Of a stretch of DNA of 64,000 nt, positions 1-12,290 are shown one piece after another. The first letter of the stretch is position 1. The number at the start of each line of letters is the position of its first letter. Under the pieces are notes generated by a model that did no database searches, was not told the origin of the DNA, and was given only the letters and a program-made list of their open reading frames with translations. A program made the position numbers and the translations under genes. This stretch comes from Crambe crambe (lineage: Eukaryota; Porifera; Demospongiae; Poecilosclerida; Crambeidae): positions 62,001 to 126,000 of the forward strand of contig OZ004591.1 of NCBI GenBank assembly GCA_963924555.1, read 5' to 3'.

Positions 1-2045
1 GGTATCCCCTTGAAGTGTTGGATCTGTAGATAGAGAGGAAATCACAATATGATTACTCTATCATCAATACTATAGTTACTAGCACCATGATTACTATCAT
101 ACCATCAGTGATAAGTGAGTCATTGTTTGCTGGGAGCTATAAATGGTGACTCTCACTGACATTACTCTGTAGGGAGTAAATTAGCATGAGGACACATGTG
201 TGCAGAGTAGAGACCATTGTTAGTTATCAACACAGCTTTGACAGATTGCCTGGAGTGGTAAACACAGCTGCACTGCACAATGACCTGTAGATAGCTTCAC
301 AGGGGGACTAGAGTAGTCATGAATATTGTTATTTTAAAAATTAATACCAGTTGATACATCAACTTGTGTCAAATCTTTCCGAAACAATTATTAAGAATTT
401 TACTTGTAGTGGGTTCTGTAAAGAGTGTCATATTGTCCTGGTCAATGTAAAGCCTTAGAATCTCATGGAACTGGTTAGAACTACCAACAATGTTTACTAC
501 CTACTTAAAACCAGACAGGCTTATTAAACCCACTACAGACGGATCCAATTAAGACTTTAAAGAACCTGGACTTACCAATAGGGAAGCCTCCACTGACCCT
601 CCCTGGATCTCCATCACTGAGACCATTGTTTGCAAGGACTGTGAATGTGTACTGCCTGCACTCTGACCTTCCTCCACTGGACATGAAGAGCAGTGAGGTG
701 TCCTTCCATGATGACCTATTCCAGTTATCCATGCTATTGTTAACAGAGATCTTGTAATGGTCAATGGAAGTATATTCCCAAGTGAAAGGAACGTCCCATT
801 CCAACTGCAAGGCAGAGGAATTGATGGCCCTGAATCTCGGCACGGGAGCAGCTGGGCCTCCTGCAAATACAAATCAAGAATCCATGTCCCTAATTGCTCC
901 CTTGCAGAATAGGGTGAGGCACTCAAGCTACTAATAACACGTTGAAGAAAGTGCTGATAAAGAAGGACCACTGAACCTTACACTGGTCAATACTGAATAA
1001 GGAACTTGTTGATAAGCTCATAAGGATCAGCTACTCAGGTAACTATTCAATTCATATTCAGTTTTATGGTAGCAATCAACCACAACCTTCCACAATTCAG
1101 GTCCCACTTTCGTTCTAGGAAACATCATCTCATCCACCCTTCAGGATGAGTGTGTCTTTGTAGAAGCCAAGCTATTTTTCAAAGGTTGGTGCTCACAGCT
1201 AGAAACTTACCTTGCACAATGAGTGTGACAGGATCACTGAAAGTTGGACTGTCCACAAATACTATGCATCGTACTTCAGTTCCATTATTCTGGACAGTGG
1301 CACGCATCTCCAGGTACATGTTATGCACGATACTCCTGTAACTCCTTCCCTGCTCTGTAGTCTCTCTAAATGTATAGCTATCACTCGACATGTTCCCAGA
1401 ATCATAAGTCTTTCCTCCTATATGCCATAATGTGTTGGAACCAGTAGCTCTGCAGTGAAAGGTGGCAGTGTCCGATAGATTTGCACGTTGATTAGTGGGG
1501 GCAATTTCGATATCTGTATCAACACATTCATTCCAGACAAATGTAAAGCCACTAGTTTATATGGATGCATGAAAATACATGTATAGACGTAAAATTTGCA
1601 GAATGATGGAAAGCATTAATAAACATGTATGCAGGAAATTGGAAGAATTAATGATAGAACATGCAGTAAGCTGCCAGCTGTTGGGATCAATGTGGTTAGA
1701 AAGAGAGGCCAGAAAAAGTCCCAGTATCAGATAGTAAATAGTTGTCTTAGAAGAGCAATATTAAAAGACAACCATCAACCAAACTGACAACAGGTTCTGA
1801 GGAAAATTGGCACCATTCCATACACACTCCCATGCTTCACTCACAAAGACTAGAACAAGCAGGGACCCAGCAATAGTTATTACGGGGAAAAGAAGAATGC
1901 AAGCCTTGGAACCAATTCCATCGGTCATATGAATTTAAGCTAACTTACTGCCTGCATCAGCCTTGCAACTGTACTGGAGCAACTGCAAAATAGCCAGCAG
2001 CAAGTAAGCAGTCGGGGACAAAGCTTTTCCAAATAGAGTCTTCAT
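1..2045 (-). CDS. Gene A: Ig/FN3 receptor, 3' end beyond left edge
   Basis: Partial gene read on the minus strand. Exons: 2045-1949 (signal peptide, MKTLFGKALSP start, hydrophobic core LLLAILQLL), 1513-1211 (one V-like Ig domain with cysteines in FHCRA and VRCIV), 860-576 (one FN3 domain, WDVPFTWEYTSIDHYKI), and an exon start at 23 that runs out of the window. All seen junctions are phase 1 with GTAAGT donors. Membrane and cytoplasmic parts should lie left of base 1. It is divergent from gene B. By family it is probably a cell-surface recognition or adhesion receptor, but the ligand is unknown. The start codon was chosen because it gives a good signal peptide directly before the first donor; an upstream in-frame ATG at 2129 is possible but adds an unlikely extension. 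Confidence 0.72.
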
Positions 2046-2853
2046 GGTTGTACACAGTTCTTGCAGACCTGGAAATAAATTGAAACTGCAGGCTATAGAA
2101 CAAGAGCCAAAGCTGAAGTTAGCCTGCATGAACCAATATTATTATTATAATTAATCAGCTGATCATCCTACATCAAATAGATTCATGGCTAGTTGGCTAG
2201 TAATTCACTGACTAAACTGCTAACATGATGGCTTTACCTGAAATTTCCTAAAGCAAGGACTGAAGAACCTGAAAACTGAATACATCCCGGAATCTTCTAT
2301 ATGTAGTAGTTGAAGAAGACAAACAATCTCTAAATGGTTATGGGGAGGAGCTAGAGTTAAAGCTCGCTAGAGAGCTTCCTGTCTGTTGAACACGCGGTTT
2401 CAATGCAGTTTTGTTTGTTGTTGTTTTTTTTGTACATGTTGTTGTTGTTTTTCGTACATGTTGTTGTTTTTGTTTGTTTTGTTTTTTCTTCAAAATTTTT
2501 CAGTCAAATTCGTGCATAGTGCAAGCAACAAGTCAATTTTCCCTTGTAAATGGTGTCATGGACTTCATATTCAGAAGAAAGAAGACCTGAGAATGAGGCT
2601 GATCCTGCCTATCCTGTATTTTATTGTCCAACGGATAAAATGGAAGTGATAATTATAACGCCTTGTACTTGTAATAGGTAATTATATCGCGCATGCCCAT
2701 AATATTACGTGACGAAGTTTGTGACGTCAAAATTCATTGTAAAGCCCGCAAAGGATGAGAAAATAATGTGAAATAACCAGGCTCATGATGTGACATGATA
2801 CAATAACTTGCTAAAGAGTTGTGTGCAATATTGCTCTGAGTGATAGTGCCTTT
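2046..2853. other. Upstream spacer of gene A
   Basis: No coding exon is supported. The stretch holds a T-rich, GTT-repetitive tract at about 2399-2490, whose apparent open frame is low complexity. A GCGCATGCCC sequence near 2689-2698 resembles the NRF1-type palindrome seen upstream of other genes here. Confidence 0.5.
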
Positions 2854-4056
2854 TCAAAAGTTTCCTCGTGAGAAGGTGCAGCAGGTGCTTGAGTTCGCAG
2901 CCGAGGTGATGTGATCCGCAGGAAGGTTGCTCCTGCCGTACTTGTGGCCGCACACAGGACAGGCGAAATCGTCTGTGAACACTGGGATGGTGATAACACG
3001 AAGGACTGTGGCAATTGCCCTGGCGCCTCACATACCTTGCTCCCTGGCCTCATCCCATAGTCTCATCCAACTAATATCACAGGAAGGTTCTCAAGTGAAG
3101 ACACTAGGGACCAAATGTGGTCACAATCAGCAGCCTGGAGTTTGTCTTTAACTGCTCTCGGGGTGACATGATTTTCAAAAATCTCTTCTTGCTGCAAAAT
3201 AACTTCCATCAGATTGGTCTTATACACCTGCTCCAAGAACTTGCACTACTGAATCACTAGTGGCTAGGAATCTTTCTCCCTCAGACAGTTGAATACCTCC
3301 ACACTGATGGACACCTTTTTGGGTGGAGGAGATGCCAGAGAAAACTGATCTTGCGGTGAAGGATACAAAGTCTCATAGTAGGCCACTGGAGTGCAACTAG
3401 TGGGATGAGATTGGAGTGATGTTTTGGAAGGTTTAGGATTTTCTTGCCGAGTTCACCTTGGAACTGATCCAGCGATGAGATCATTGGCTCTGTTAAAATC
3501 CAGTTTTCTGAGCCATACAGACAGACAGGTAAGACACAGACCTCGAATAGTTCACTGGACGAGAGCGGGTTCTGCTCACCATAGCTACGCCATTAGCTCA
3601 GTGGGCGAAGAAGGCTTGTCGTGCCTTAGCAATGTTGTGATTGATTGACTCTGTTGGAGAGAGGTCATGTGACTATTTTATACCCAGGCAGGTCAGGTAG
3701 AAGAACTCACAGATGCAATGGTCGTCTCACCTATGGACATAGTACTTGGCTGAGGTGAACTCTTGAAGCTCCAGTTTATCTTCATTCAGTCGGAGGCCAT
3801 TATCAACTGTGAACTGCCTCACAATAGAGGCTTGTTGTTCCAAGATATCTAAGTTTGGAGCCACGCCTCTCAGATCGTCTGCATGGCCAAGGGAGCCCAG
3901 ATAATGACCGTGGATCGAGACTCCCAATCCTGTAGATTCTAGCTCCTCGAGGAGAGAGTCTATCACAAGTAAAAATAATAGCGGAGACAAGACTGACCCC
4001 TGCTTCACACCGCGCCCGAGGTGGATCGCCTCGGAGTAATTCGACCCAAGACACTA
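2854..4056 (-). mobile_element. Decayed non-LTR (LINE) retrotransposon fragment
   Basis: On the minus strand, about 4026-3719 encodes a reverse-transcriptase piece with the motif GVKQGSVLSPLLF followed by HADDLRG, the equivalent of the catalytic YADD box. Farther 3', about 3550-3270 encodes the thumb-like PVCLYGSENWILTEP and FQGELGKKILNLPKHHSN stretch, and about 2985-2854 encodes a terminal CPVCGHKYG zinc-ribbon motif before a TGA stop. These are in different frames, with stops between, so the copy is dead. The 5' part (endonuclease and early RT) is absent, as expected of a 5'-truncated LINE. The upstream end abuts the MITE at 4057. The clade cannot be fixed from this fragment. Confidence 0.82.
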
Positions 4057-4201
4057 CACCGATTTGCAGGTCGGTTGTCACAAAAAAGGGTCGTCAAATT
4101 TCACGCATGCGTGTTCATCCCAATTCAAAACCAATAGAATTCAACACGCATGCGTGTAAATTGACGACCTTTTTTTGTGACAACCGACCTGCAAATCGGT
4201 G
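4057..4201. mobile_element. Tc1/mariner-like MITE, 145 bp, TA target duplication
   Basis: The element is almost all inverted repeat: it begins CACCGATTTGCAGGTCGG and ends with the reverse complement, with arms of about 60 bp and a short centre. Each side is flanked by TA (4055-4056 and 4202-4203), the duplication typical of the Tc1/mariner superfamily. The inner parts of the arms carry the palindrome CACGCATGCGTG. It has no coding capacity. It sits about 115 bp upstream of the gene B start codon. Confidence 0.85.
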
Positions 4202-4222
4202 TAGCTCCTTATCACTGAAAAT

Positions 4223-4234
4223 TGCGCATGCGCG
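4223..4234. promoter_or_regulatory. NRF1-like palindrome upstream of gene B
   Basis: TGCGCATGCGCG matches the metazoan NRF1 consensus (YGCGCAYGCGCR) except possibly at its last position. It lies 85 bp upstream of the gene B ATG. Similar words occur before genes E, G and the broken J copy. The match is seen; function is inferred. Confidence 0.5.
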
Positions 4235-4318
4235 CGCTTAAACCTAAAGTGGGCGGTATAAAATTAAAGCAGATATCACCGAGAAGATTAGGAATAAAGC
4301 TGTAAACAGTTTACGAAA

Positions 4319-7184
4319 ATGAAGATCAGTGTGTGTGTGCTAACAATGTTACTAACCTGCTCCTGGGCAATCGGTAAGTATCGGGTTAGCTGCTACTTAG
4401 CAAGTTTCAGCATCATCTTCTAGGACAGGTTGGGCTGACAGTGTTGATTTAGCAAGTGGGCTGCTGTGGTATTATTATGTGAATGAATGAGTGTATGATT
4501 TGATGATGCAGGTATTGTACAGGAGGGCCCTGAAGACAGGACCAGTCGACCAGGAGAGTGGGCCGAGTTTACATGCAGAGTAGCCTGCAGTCATCGTATC
4601 AACTGGTTTGTGGAGGGATATCCAGGCGATATCACTGTCACTTGCTCTAACTCAACCAACAATGGAATGATGGTCTGCTCTCAAGTCATCCAGGAATGCA
4701 GCTCTTCCACTTCAACTTCTGGCTACATTGAGACTCTGCGCTTGCTGGCAAAGGAACAACTGGCAGGCTCCAGTCTAGCTGTGCAATGTGCAGGTCTCTC
4801 TCGCTCTGGAATCGGTGACACTTGTCTTCCCTTCCTGGCATACAGCAGATTTGCTACATTGAGAGGTACCTTCCCTTGTCAAGGAAACCAAGTGTAGTAT
4901 TAGAGTAGTGACTTAATCTGTAGTTTGCATCAGTTTGGTGTGGCTGTTAGACTCCAATCTGGACAGTGCTAAAATAATTATGGTCATTTAGCAACCTTTG
5001 CTGGCTTCTCTCGTTAACTTGATATCATTTCATTATAGTCGAGGCACTACCAACAGAACCACCTACCACTGTCCCCTCTCCTTCCCCCTCACCCTCCCCT
5101 GTGGTGTGTCCCTCTGCTACACAAGGTCAGTTCTACTGTAATCTTCCCAAATTAAAAACTTTAATAACATCTAAGAACATGACACCCATTAAGGGGTTAT
5201 CTAATCAAAATAGAGATGACATTACTGCACACTGACAGTTTACATTTACCACCTCCTACCGGGACTATTATCCATTAGAGCTCGCATGGCCCGCAATCTT
5301 AAATCATTGTGCATAGTTTTGTTTTCTTACATATTTTTTAAAGTCTGTATGATGTCTTATATAGCCATGAACAGCAGTGAGCATGCATGCACACCTGTGG
5401 CATTTAAATGATAATCATAGTATGAAGGTTCAGTAATGTATTCTCTCAAAATGGTGCCGATGAAACTAATCCACACACCACTCCCACACTTTGAATTATT
5501 CACAGCCAAGTAGTACCAACTATAGCCCATCTCTATTTGGACAATCTGTCTGCACATGAGGATAAGTCCCCCTCTTGTACATAATTGAATCCCAGATTCA
5601 TAACACTTTCTCTGGAAATCCCATTGCGTCAATCATAAGCTGCTTAATAATATCAATATCTATTTAAGGGATTTGCTGATTAAGGGGTAGATAAACTCCC
5701 TTTCGGTAATTTCCTTTCAAGTAGCCGGGTTCCTGTCTGCAAGTCATTTGATGACTGGAAGGAAGCTGTGTGTTGGGGTGTGGATGCAAGTGTGTGTGTT
5801 CTTGAAGCCAACAGAGACATTTTAGGAAGCATGTCATGAAGGCTATGTTGGCTTACTGTTATGGATATCTATTGATACTTCCTCCATTTCATTTGTAGGT
5901 GTGTCCACAGTCACCCAAATGGTCACAGTCACTGCAACTGTTACAAAGACAGTGTTGATCACACCGACTGTTACTCCTGGACCTAACCCTGGTGAGTCAG
6001 CAGCTAATTAGCCAGTCATTGGTGTTAATGACACTAGCTGACATAAGCTAGTGAGGTCAGAGTTTATTAACACCTATTAATTTTATAGTTATCAGCAGAG
6101 GAGAATCACATGGTACGCATTTGAGTAAAATATTGGCAGAGTTCCTTTCCTGGGGAATGACCATCCTGGCAGGGTTTGTGTTGGTGTGACTCTAAGCATA
6201 ACAGGTATGTAAAGACACCATCTGAATAGCCTAGGTTGGTATCAAACATTCTCGTTCTTGACTGTATCATCTGGGATTCCGTTACTTCAAAACTATTTTG
6301 ACTAACAGCCAATCTTTTAAAAAGGATTTAGCAAGTTGCAATGTGATAAAGCCTTTTGCATCCTATGATGTCTTCACAGTTTTTTTGGTGGTGTAATTGG
6401 ATAGCTCTCCGCAGTACCCTTAAGCATGGTCAGAATCCATCTCAGTGCTATCATATGCCCATGTATTCCTTTTAGAAAGGCAATATTTAGTACCTGAAGT
6501 GTGGGCGATTGATGTTGGTAATCAGCATGCTTGAGTGCTCATAACTGCTGCTCTGCACAATTAAACTTTAAACTTGTGAAACTGGTAGTCGTGATTTTAC
6601 TTCCTTCAGGGTTGCTCTTAGTTGAAGTCATGTTCATTAGTGAAACAACCCTCAATTGTCCATTGCTGTATAATATCAGAGATTTCAAGTGGTGTGATGT
6701 AGAGGTACAGAGATTCATTGGATGCTGCATGCCTATGAATTCATAGCTGCTGTTTTAGGCTTTGTAGTCGTCTTACATCATTTTCTTGCCTAGAAACAGT
6801 CATGTGATTGAACTCATGATTATCTGTCTGTTTACTCTGTGTGCATTAATACTGCCAAAAGATTTCCGTCTTGCCTGGGGTGTTTCAAAAACAATAATTA
6901 CCATGTGCCTCTAGCCTTAATTGCCAGCCACATCTTATCAAGTAGTGTCTTTTCTTGCAGGTCCATCACTCCCCTCCAACATTAATCACCATCTCTCTAC
7001 TTCAACCAGCCACACCCCCTCCACCTTTTCAGCTCTTAGCTCGAAGCAAAAGATTCATTTCCTATTATTTTGTATTATAAGTTCATTTCCTATTATGTAT
7101 GCATCATTGTTTTATAGAGCATCAGCTATAATTCTGTGTATTTCATACCACGTACTGTATTCCTTGTTCAGTCCATTTCTATAA
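4319..7184 (+). CDS. Gene B: short Ig-domain surface protein with Ser/Thr/Pro stalk
   Basis: Five-exon model: 4319-4373 (signal peptide MKISVCVLTMLLTCSWAIG), 4512-4865 (Ig-like domain with EFTCRVACSHRINWF and a later LAVQCAG cysteine), 5039-5125 (Pro/Ser-rich linker), 5899-5991 (Thr/Val-rich stalk, VTQMVTVTATVTKTV), 6961-7184 (hydrophobic C-terminal end, TAA). All introns are phase 1 and the exons add to 270 residues. Exon order and stalk motifs match gene D, so B and D are paralogs. The last exon has two hydrophobic stretches and almost no tail, suggesting a membrane or GPI anchor, but its frame is the least certain part. It is divergent from gene A. Ligand-binding or decoy function is a guess. 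Confidence 0.68.
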
Positions 7185-8452
7185 AGTTTGTTGATCCACG
7201 CATCCTATCCTTCCTGGCTGTTAGTGCTGGTGGGGGTATATTTGTGTTATCTGTCATCATCCCAAATGCTGGTCATTTGGCTCTTAATCTCACCCGTTAG
7301 TATTCATAATGATATTGATGTCTTTAATGTTTTGGCTGTTCTGCTACAACTACCTGTCTATTAGTGTCATTAGGAAGACCAGTACTGTGGGAGTTCAGGC
7401 CTAATGTGAAAATAGGATGTTGTGTACATGCATTAGCTTTGTCCTGCACAGTCCCATAATGAGTTAATCCAGCTTCTTTAGGTCCTTGTGTCACTTGCAT
7501 GGTCATTAATCACAAGTCCTGTGTGGAAGTCCGATCTGTGTAGGATCTATATAGCAGCTACTTTTTAAATGGCTGATTAGATCCTGATGGGTAATAATAA
7601 ACCCGATACTCATTACAGGTGGCATGCTTATTAACAAGATAATGATCCATTCTAATCACCGTGTGATTCACAATCTTGTCTCAGGAAAAATATGCAAAGA
7701 AGTGTCACTTTTCAGCATACCATGGCCAGTGGCTTACAGGTCACCAGTAGTCACTGCATGCAGGTGCTGTGGTGGCCCTTAATCTCTGAGGAATAGTTAT
7801 TTTACATTGTGGTACATACGTTACACTATATCCCCAAGAAGTCACAATTTAGCACATTTTTGAGTTAGTAGCTGCAATTATGTCACTAAAGCAAAGAAGT
7901 TAACTGATTTTTAATGTTAGCAAATGGCTGGATACAAGATTTTAGATAGGTGGGGTTGCAAAACTAGGGGCACACACACTTGATGGTGAAGGTTGGGGGG
8001 ACATAGCTATAGTGTGGGAATTTTTGGAGGACCCATGTTGGCTTCACTGGCCATGGCAGGACTGTAAGACTAGTAGGTTGTGAATTGCTTAATTCATGAC
8101 CTACACTGCATGAGTTGAGGTAAAGGTGTGCTTGGGGAGAAGGTGCCCCCAAAATTATGTACTGCGCATTCTGTTAACATTTATCTCCAAGAGACGTCAT
8201 CTTTGAAGTGACACATGCATGGTCACAGTTAAAGCGAGTGTATCATATACAGTGAGTCAAAATTTCTGGGAGAAAAGGTTACAAGAATCATTATCATTTC
8301 CTTTGTGTACAGCTATGCTACATGACTGATCTGAATAATGCATAAAATATTAAAAACAAGATGACGGAGATAGACTTGATGATGATGTAATTATTAAGTG
8401 CAGTATATATAATCATTAGTATAGGCATCAAAATGTTGAGTTTGGTAAAGGG
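7185..8452. other. Convergent spacer between genes B and C
   Basis: No exon, RNA gene or strong repeat is seen. It should contain the 3' UTRs of gene B (plus) and gene C (minus). Open frames here are short and lack domain patterns. Confidence 0.4.
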
Positions 8453-10592
8453 TTAACACTCAGATAACCTATAAGTAACACGAGGAAGGGCACTCTCTGG
8501 TAAGGTAACACCATGATGAGCCAGTTCCAGCTGGCTGGCAGGATTGCCTGCTGAGTTCATGGTGGTATATTCTCCCTCCTCACTCAAGCTGGCCGATGTT
8601 GTGGGTCGGTTGCTACTATAGAGAACAGTTCCCCCCGGGGTCACATACATTCCATTATTTGGAGGAGGATGAACAGAAGAGGAAGATGTGTTGTGAGGAG
8701 TGCTGCTGTATTGATGCTGAACTGGCTGTTTGTTTTTATCATGGAAGACGTTGAATTGCTTGTTCTGGGAGGGAGATGGATTTGCTGAAGACATTGTTTG
8801 GTAAGGAGAATCAGCACGTGTTTGTCGAGCAGGAGGCAATGGTTGCTGTGGTACGTGGTACGGGTTACGGGCAGGAATGGTCTGATAGTCGGGTTCTATG
8901 TGCTCATATGTCAGGTCTCCTTTACAAGATTCCATTGCATTTCTAGAATTAACCACCTCTGTGATTCTCACGGCTGAATTAATTCAAAATAATCAATCAA
9001 TCCCTAGCTACGTACATTTGATTTGGACTTACATTTAGTCCTTTTGTAATACACACAACAACAGATAAAAATGAAGAAGATGACCACCAGTACTAGTACC
9101 AGTGCAGCCACTCCCACCGCAACTGGAAGTTTCCAATCTGTAGCTGGAACAAGGCAGACAATGGACCATAGAGTTGGCTATAACCACCCACCCACCCTGT
9201 GATTAATCTATCTTCAGGCCCAAAATTCCAAGCAGCATAGGTGCATACGATAATGTTATAACTACATATAGAGGTCCTGAGAGGAATAACGTACCAGTAC
9301 GAGGGGGATCAGTTGGAAAATCTGTTCAGTACATATCATATATGTGGCCATAAAAATAAGATTGCGTAAAGTGCATGTAGGGATACTTAATATGGAAGAA
9401 CTCACCAGGTGGACGAAATTCTTTGTCTACATGAAGAAAGATATAATATGCTGCATAAATCACAAATGAATGATATAAATAAGATCAACTCACTAAATGT
9501 GTAGGAAGTATTTCCAACTGCAGTGTTAGCTACAATGGTGAAGTTGTAGTTGGTATAAAGTTTCAGACGCCCGACCCCATTGATGGTGAAGTCAAGCGGT
9601 CCAGACGTTCCCTGATAAGTCTTGGTCTCAGTTGCTAGTACCCCTTTCATGTCCTCTCGTTCAACATTCAATGTTAGATTGACTGTTTGGTAGGAGCACA
9701 CCACAGGAGGCTGTGGATAAATGTTGCACTGCAATGAAGAGTCTTACAGTAGTCCAATGCTTGATCTCACCTCTACAGTGACAGTGATTTCTGGATAGCC
9801 TCTTTGGGAAAATCTAACTCGAGTATGGTTTACCATTCCAAATTCTTCTGGAACTGCCATTAAAACAATTAAGGGTGCATCAAACAAGGGGAGTATGGAG
9901 AGCTGGTGCATGCTTCACATATCATATACAGAGCAATTGACTTACTTTTTGGTAGTCCAGTAATGATAGTTGCTGGTTCACTCAGGCCCAGGTCACTGTA
10001 TGCTGAGATATTGAAGGTGACATTTTGACAAGACTTCCTTACTGTTCCTGAGGAGTTACTATAGGAGTGGGATGTGTTAGTAGTGTTGAAGGACTCAGAG
10101 CTTTGTGATGAGACTTGACTGATGTGGTAACCTTTGACCTTATGCTCTTCCCAAGAAAAAGGCTCCTCCCACTCCAACAAGACTTCACTCACACTGATGA
10201 AATGTACCCTGACCTCAGGAGGTGAGGGTGGGCCTATCAGTTGTAATTTCATGATGTGTGAATGATATGGTATTGGTGCTTACCTAGAACAGTCAAGTTC
10301 AAAGTCTCACTGAATTCACTGTTTAATGGATGGAAAATTCTACAATAAATTTGTGAATTATTGTTCTCCTCTGATGCTAGCACCGTCAAACTGGCACTAG
10401 CAGTATCCACAAAAATTCCTCTCCTATTCAGCTCATCTAGCTGTATTTGTGTTCGTGAATCATAGCTGCGGTCTGGGTGCTGAGGTAATACCACTACCCA
10501 GGTCAATAAGTTAGAATTATTAGTTTCACAGTTAAAGGAGGCATTGGTGTTGATAGGAGCAGACCCATTATTCACTCCTGTAATTGTTAATG
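8453..10592 (-). CDS. Gene C: Ig-FN3-FN3 receptor with ITIM-like and YxxM tail motifs
   Basis: Exons 5' to 3': 10592-10284 (Ig, cysteines in SFNCETN and IYCRIF), 10233-9946 (FN3), 9853-9771 and 9728-9494 (second FN3, split by a phase 0 intron), 9426-9406, 9321-9295 (short linkers), 9143-9033 (membrane helix VAVGVAALVLVLVVIFFIFI, then CCCVYYKRTK) and 8973-8453 (173-residue tail, stop). The tail has LTYEHI, which fits the ITIM pattern, PDYQTI, and two YxxM motifs (YQTM, YTTM) that in animals bind PI3K p85 SH2 domains. The signal-peptide exon is not securely found; see 12804-12870. Membrane location and tyrosine-phosphorylation signalling are inferred from the motifs. Divergent from gene D. Confidence 0.8.
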
Positions 10593-10939
10593 CTGCAAGG
10601 AAACAATAACCTCTTATTAATGGAATCATGCAAATAATTATAATACAGCTCTATGCAGCAGGAAGAAAGGATTGTGTATGACTAGCCCTTTTCTCACCTT
10701 GCTAGTCGTGTCCAATGCACTATAAGATCATTAATTGGCTGTACTCACACAAGATGTCATGTAGGAAGGTTGGGAATCAAATGGTAGTGGAAATGTCATG
10801 CAACAGAGAGTGCACTAAGCCAAAGAACACACTACAGCATTATAGCTACTAACAGCATCCATACAAAGCATAGCTATGTTCTAACTAGACTCCATGGCGC
10901 ATGGCACACATGAGAAGGGAAGGCTCAGCTATGTATGTA

Positions 10940-11120
10940 TGAAGTGTGTATGTATGTATGTATGTATGTATGTATGTATGTATGTATGTATGTATGTATG
11001 TATGTATGTATGTATGTATGTATGTATGTATGAAGTATGTATGTATGTATGTATGTATGTATGAAGTATGTATGTATGTATGTATGTATGAAGTGTGTAT
11101 GTACGTATGTATGTATGTAT
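10940..11120. repeat. TATG tetranucleotide microsatellite
   Basis: Long run of TATG units with a few AAG interruptions (GAAGTATG). Open frames over it encode only YVCM or HTYI repeats and are not genes. Similar runs follow each of the three SINE copies to the right, so the run may have grown from an older SINE tail. Confidence 0.95.
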
Positions 11121-11127
11121 GTGTGGA

Positions 11128-11537
11128 GTCACTGGCAGTGAGTGGTTGCACTCTGGGCTTGTAAGCGGGAGACCGTGAGTTCGACTCCCATCAGTGACAT
11201 ATGGTGTTTATCCATCCTCCTTTTCACCAGCATTAATTTGTTGTGAATATCCACCATGCCACCAGTCCACCCAGCTGAAAATGGGTACCTGGAATTTCCA
11301 GGGTGCAAATCAAACTGGCTATCTCTCCAATATCGGCTGTGGTCCAGGTGGGACTTCGGGTGCCCACACCACTTGCCGAGAAGAGGTAGTCAGTCCTCCT
11401 GCGAGTTCCTAGCCTGGGCTCCAGGAGGTTGCCAGCACTGGCTCTTAGTGCCTGCTTCGTGTGCAGGCATCCTGGTTTGACCAGGTGCGCGTGACCGCTC
11501 AGCGGCAGCTAGATGATTTGCATTTTGCATTTTTACA
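11128..11537 (+). mobile_element. tRNA-derived SINE, copy 1 (full head)
   Basis: The first 71 bases (11128-11198) fold as a tRNA: acceptor arms GTCACTG and CAGTGAC pair perfectly, an A-box-like TGGCAGTGAGTGG and a B-box-like GAGTTCGACTCC are present, and the loop CTTGTAA carries the anticodon TGT, pointing to tRNA-Thr. A body of about 340 bp follows (motifs CACCATGCCACCAGTCCA, GGTACCTGGAATTTCCAGG) ending in an AT-rich tail and then TATG repeats. RNA polymerase III promoter boxes are inside the head. No protein is encoded. Confidence 0.82.
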
Positions 11538-11570
11538 TGTATGTATGTATGTATGTATGTATGTATGTAT

Positions 11571-11911
11571 GAGTAGTTTGCACTCTCGGCTTGTAAGCGG
11601 GAGACCGTGAGTTCGAGTCCCACCAGTGACATATGGTGTTTTTCCATCCTCCTTTTCATCAGCATTAATTGAATATCCACCTAACACCATGCCACCAGTC
11701 CACCCAGCTGAAATAGGTACCTGGAATTTCCAGGGTGCAAATCAAACTGGCTATCTCTCCAATATCGTTGTGGTCCAGGTGGGACTTCGGGTGCCCACAC
11801 CACTTGCTGAGAAGAGGTAGTCAGTCCTCCTGCGAGTTCCTAGCCCTAGTACACAGGCATCCTGGCTTGACCAGGTGTGCGTGACCACTTAGCGGCAGCT
11901 AGATGATTTAC
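11571..11911 (+). mobile_element. tRNA-derived SINE, copy 2 (5'-clipped head, internal deletion)
   Basis: Same family as copy 1. It keeps the anticodon region and B box (GAGTTCGAGTCC) but lacks the first part of the tRNA head, and it has lost about 40 bp in the 3' body relative to copy 1. It ends in TATG repeats at 11912-11957. Confidence 0.8.
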
Positions 11912-11957
11912 ATGTATGTATGTATGTATGTATGTATGTATGTATGTATGTATGTAT

Positions 11958-12290
11958 GACATATGGTGTTTATCCATCCTCCTTTTCACCAGCATTAATT
12001 TGCATCTAACACCATGCCACCAGTCCAAATGGGTACCTGGAATTTCCAGGATGCAAATCAAACTGGCTATCTCTCCAATATCGTTGTGGTTCAGGTGGGA
12101 CTTCAGGTGCCCACACCACTTGCTGAGAAGAGGTAGTCAGTCCTCCTGCGAGTTCCTAGCCCGGGCACCAGGAGGTTACCAGCACTGGCTCTTAGTGCCT
12201 GCAGAGTGCACAGCATCCTGGTTTGACCAGGTGTGTGTGACCACTCAGCGGCAGCTAGATGATTTGCATTTTTGCATTTTTTGCATGCAT
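11958..12290 (+). mobile_element. tRNA-derived SINE, copy 3 (headless)
   Basis: Starts at the GACATATGGTGTTTATCC junction just after the tRNA head, so the promoter is missing. The body matches copies 1 and 2. It ends in TATG repeats at about 12290-12345. Three copies in the same orientation, joined by the same tetranucleotide, suggest growth by unequal exchange between TATG tracts or repeated insertion into them. Confidence 0.8.

Noticed and set aside
2386..2649. Possible 87-residue protein
   Set aside because: Produced by a T-rich GTT repeat; low complexity and no exon features.
3803..4081. Alternative 92-residue frame over the LINE
   Set aside because: It is a shadow of the reverse-transcriptase frame with GVKQGSVLSPLLF and HADD motifs.
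10885..11164. Open frames on both strands over the TATG run
   Set aside because: They are translations of a tetranucleotide microsatellite (YVCM, HTYI) with no other coding signal.
11128..11198. A functional tRNA-Thr gene
   Set aside because: It is the head of a repeated SINE, joined to the same body in the other copies, with no terminator directly after it.
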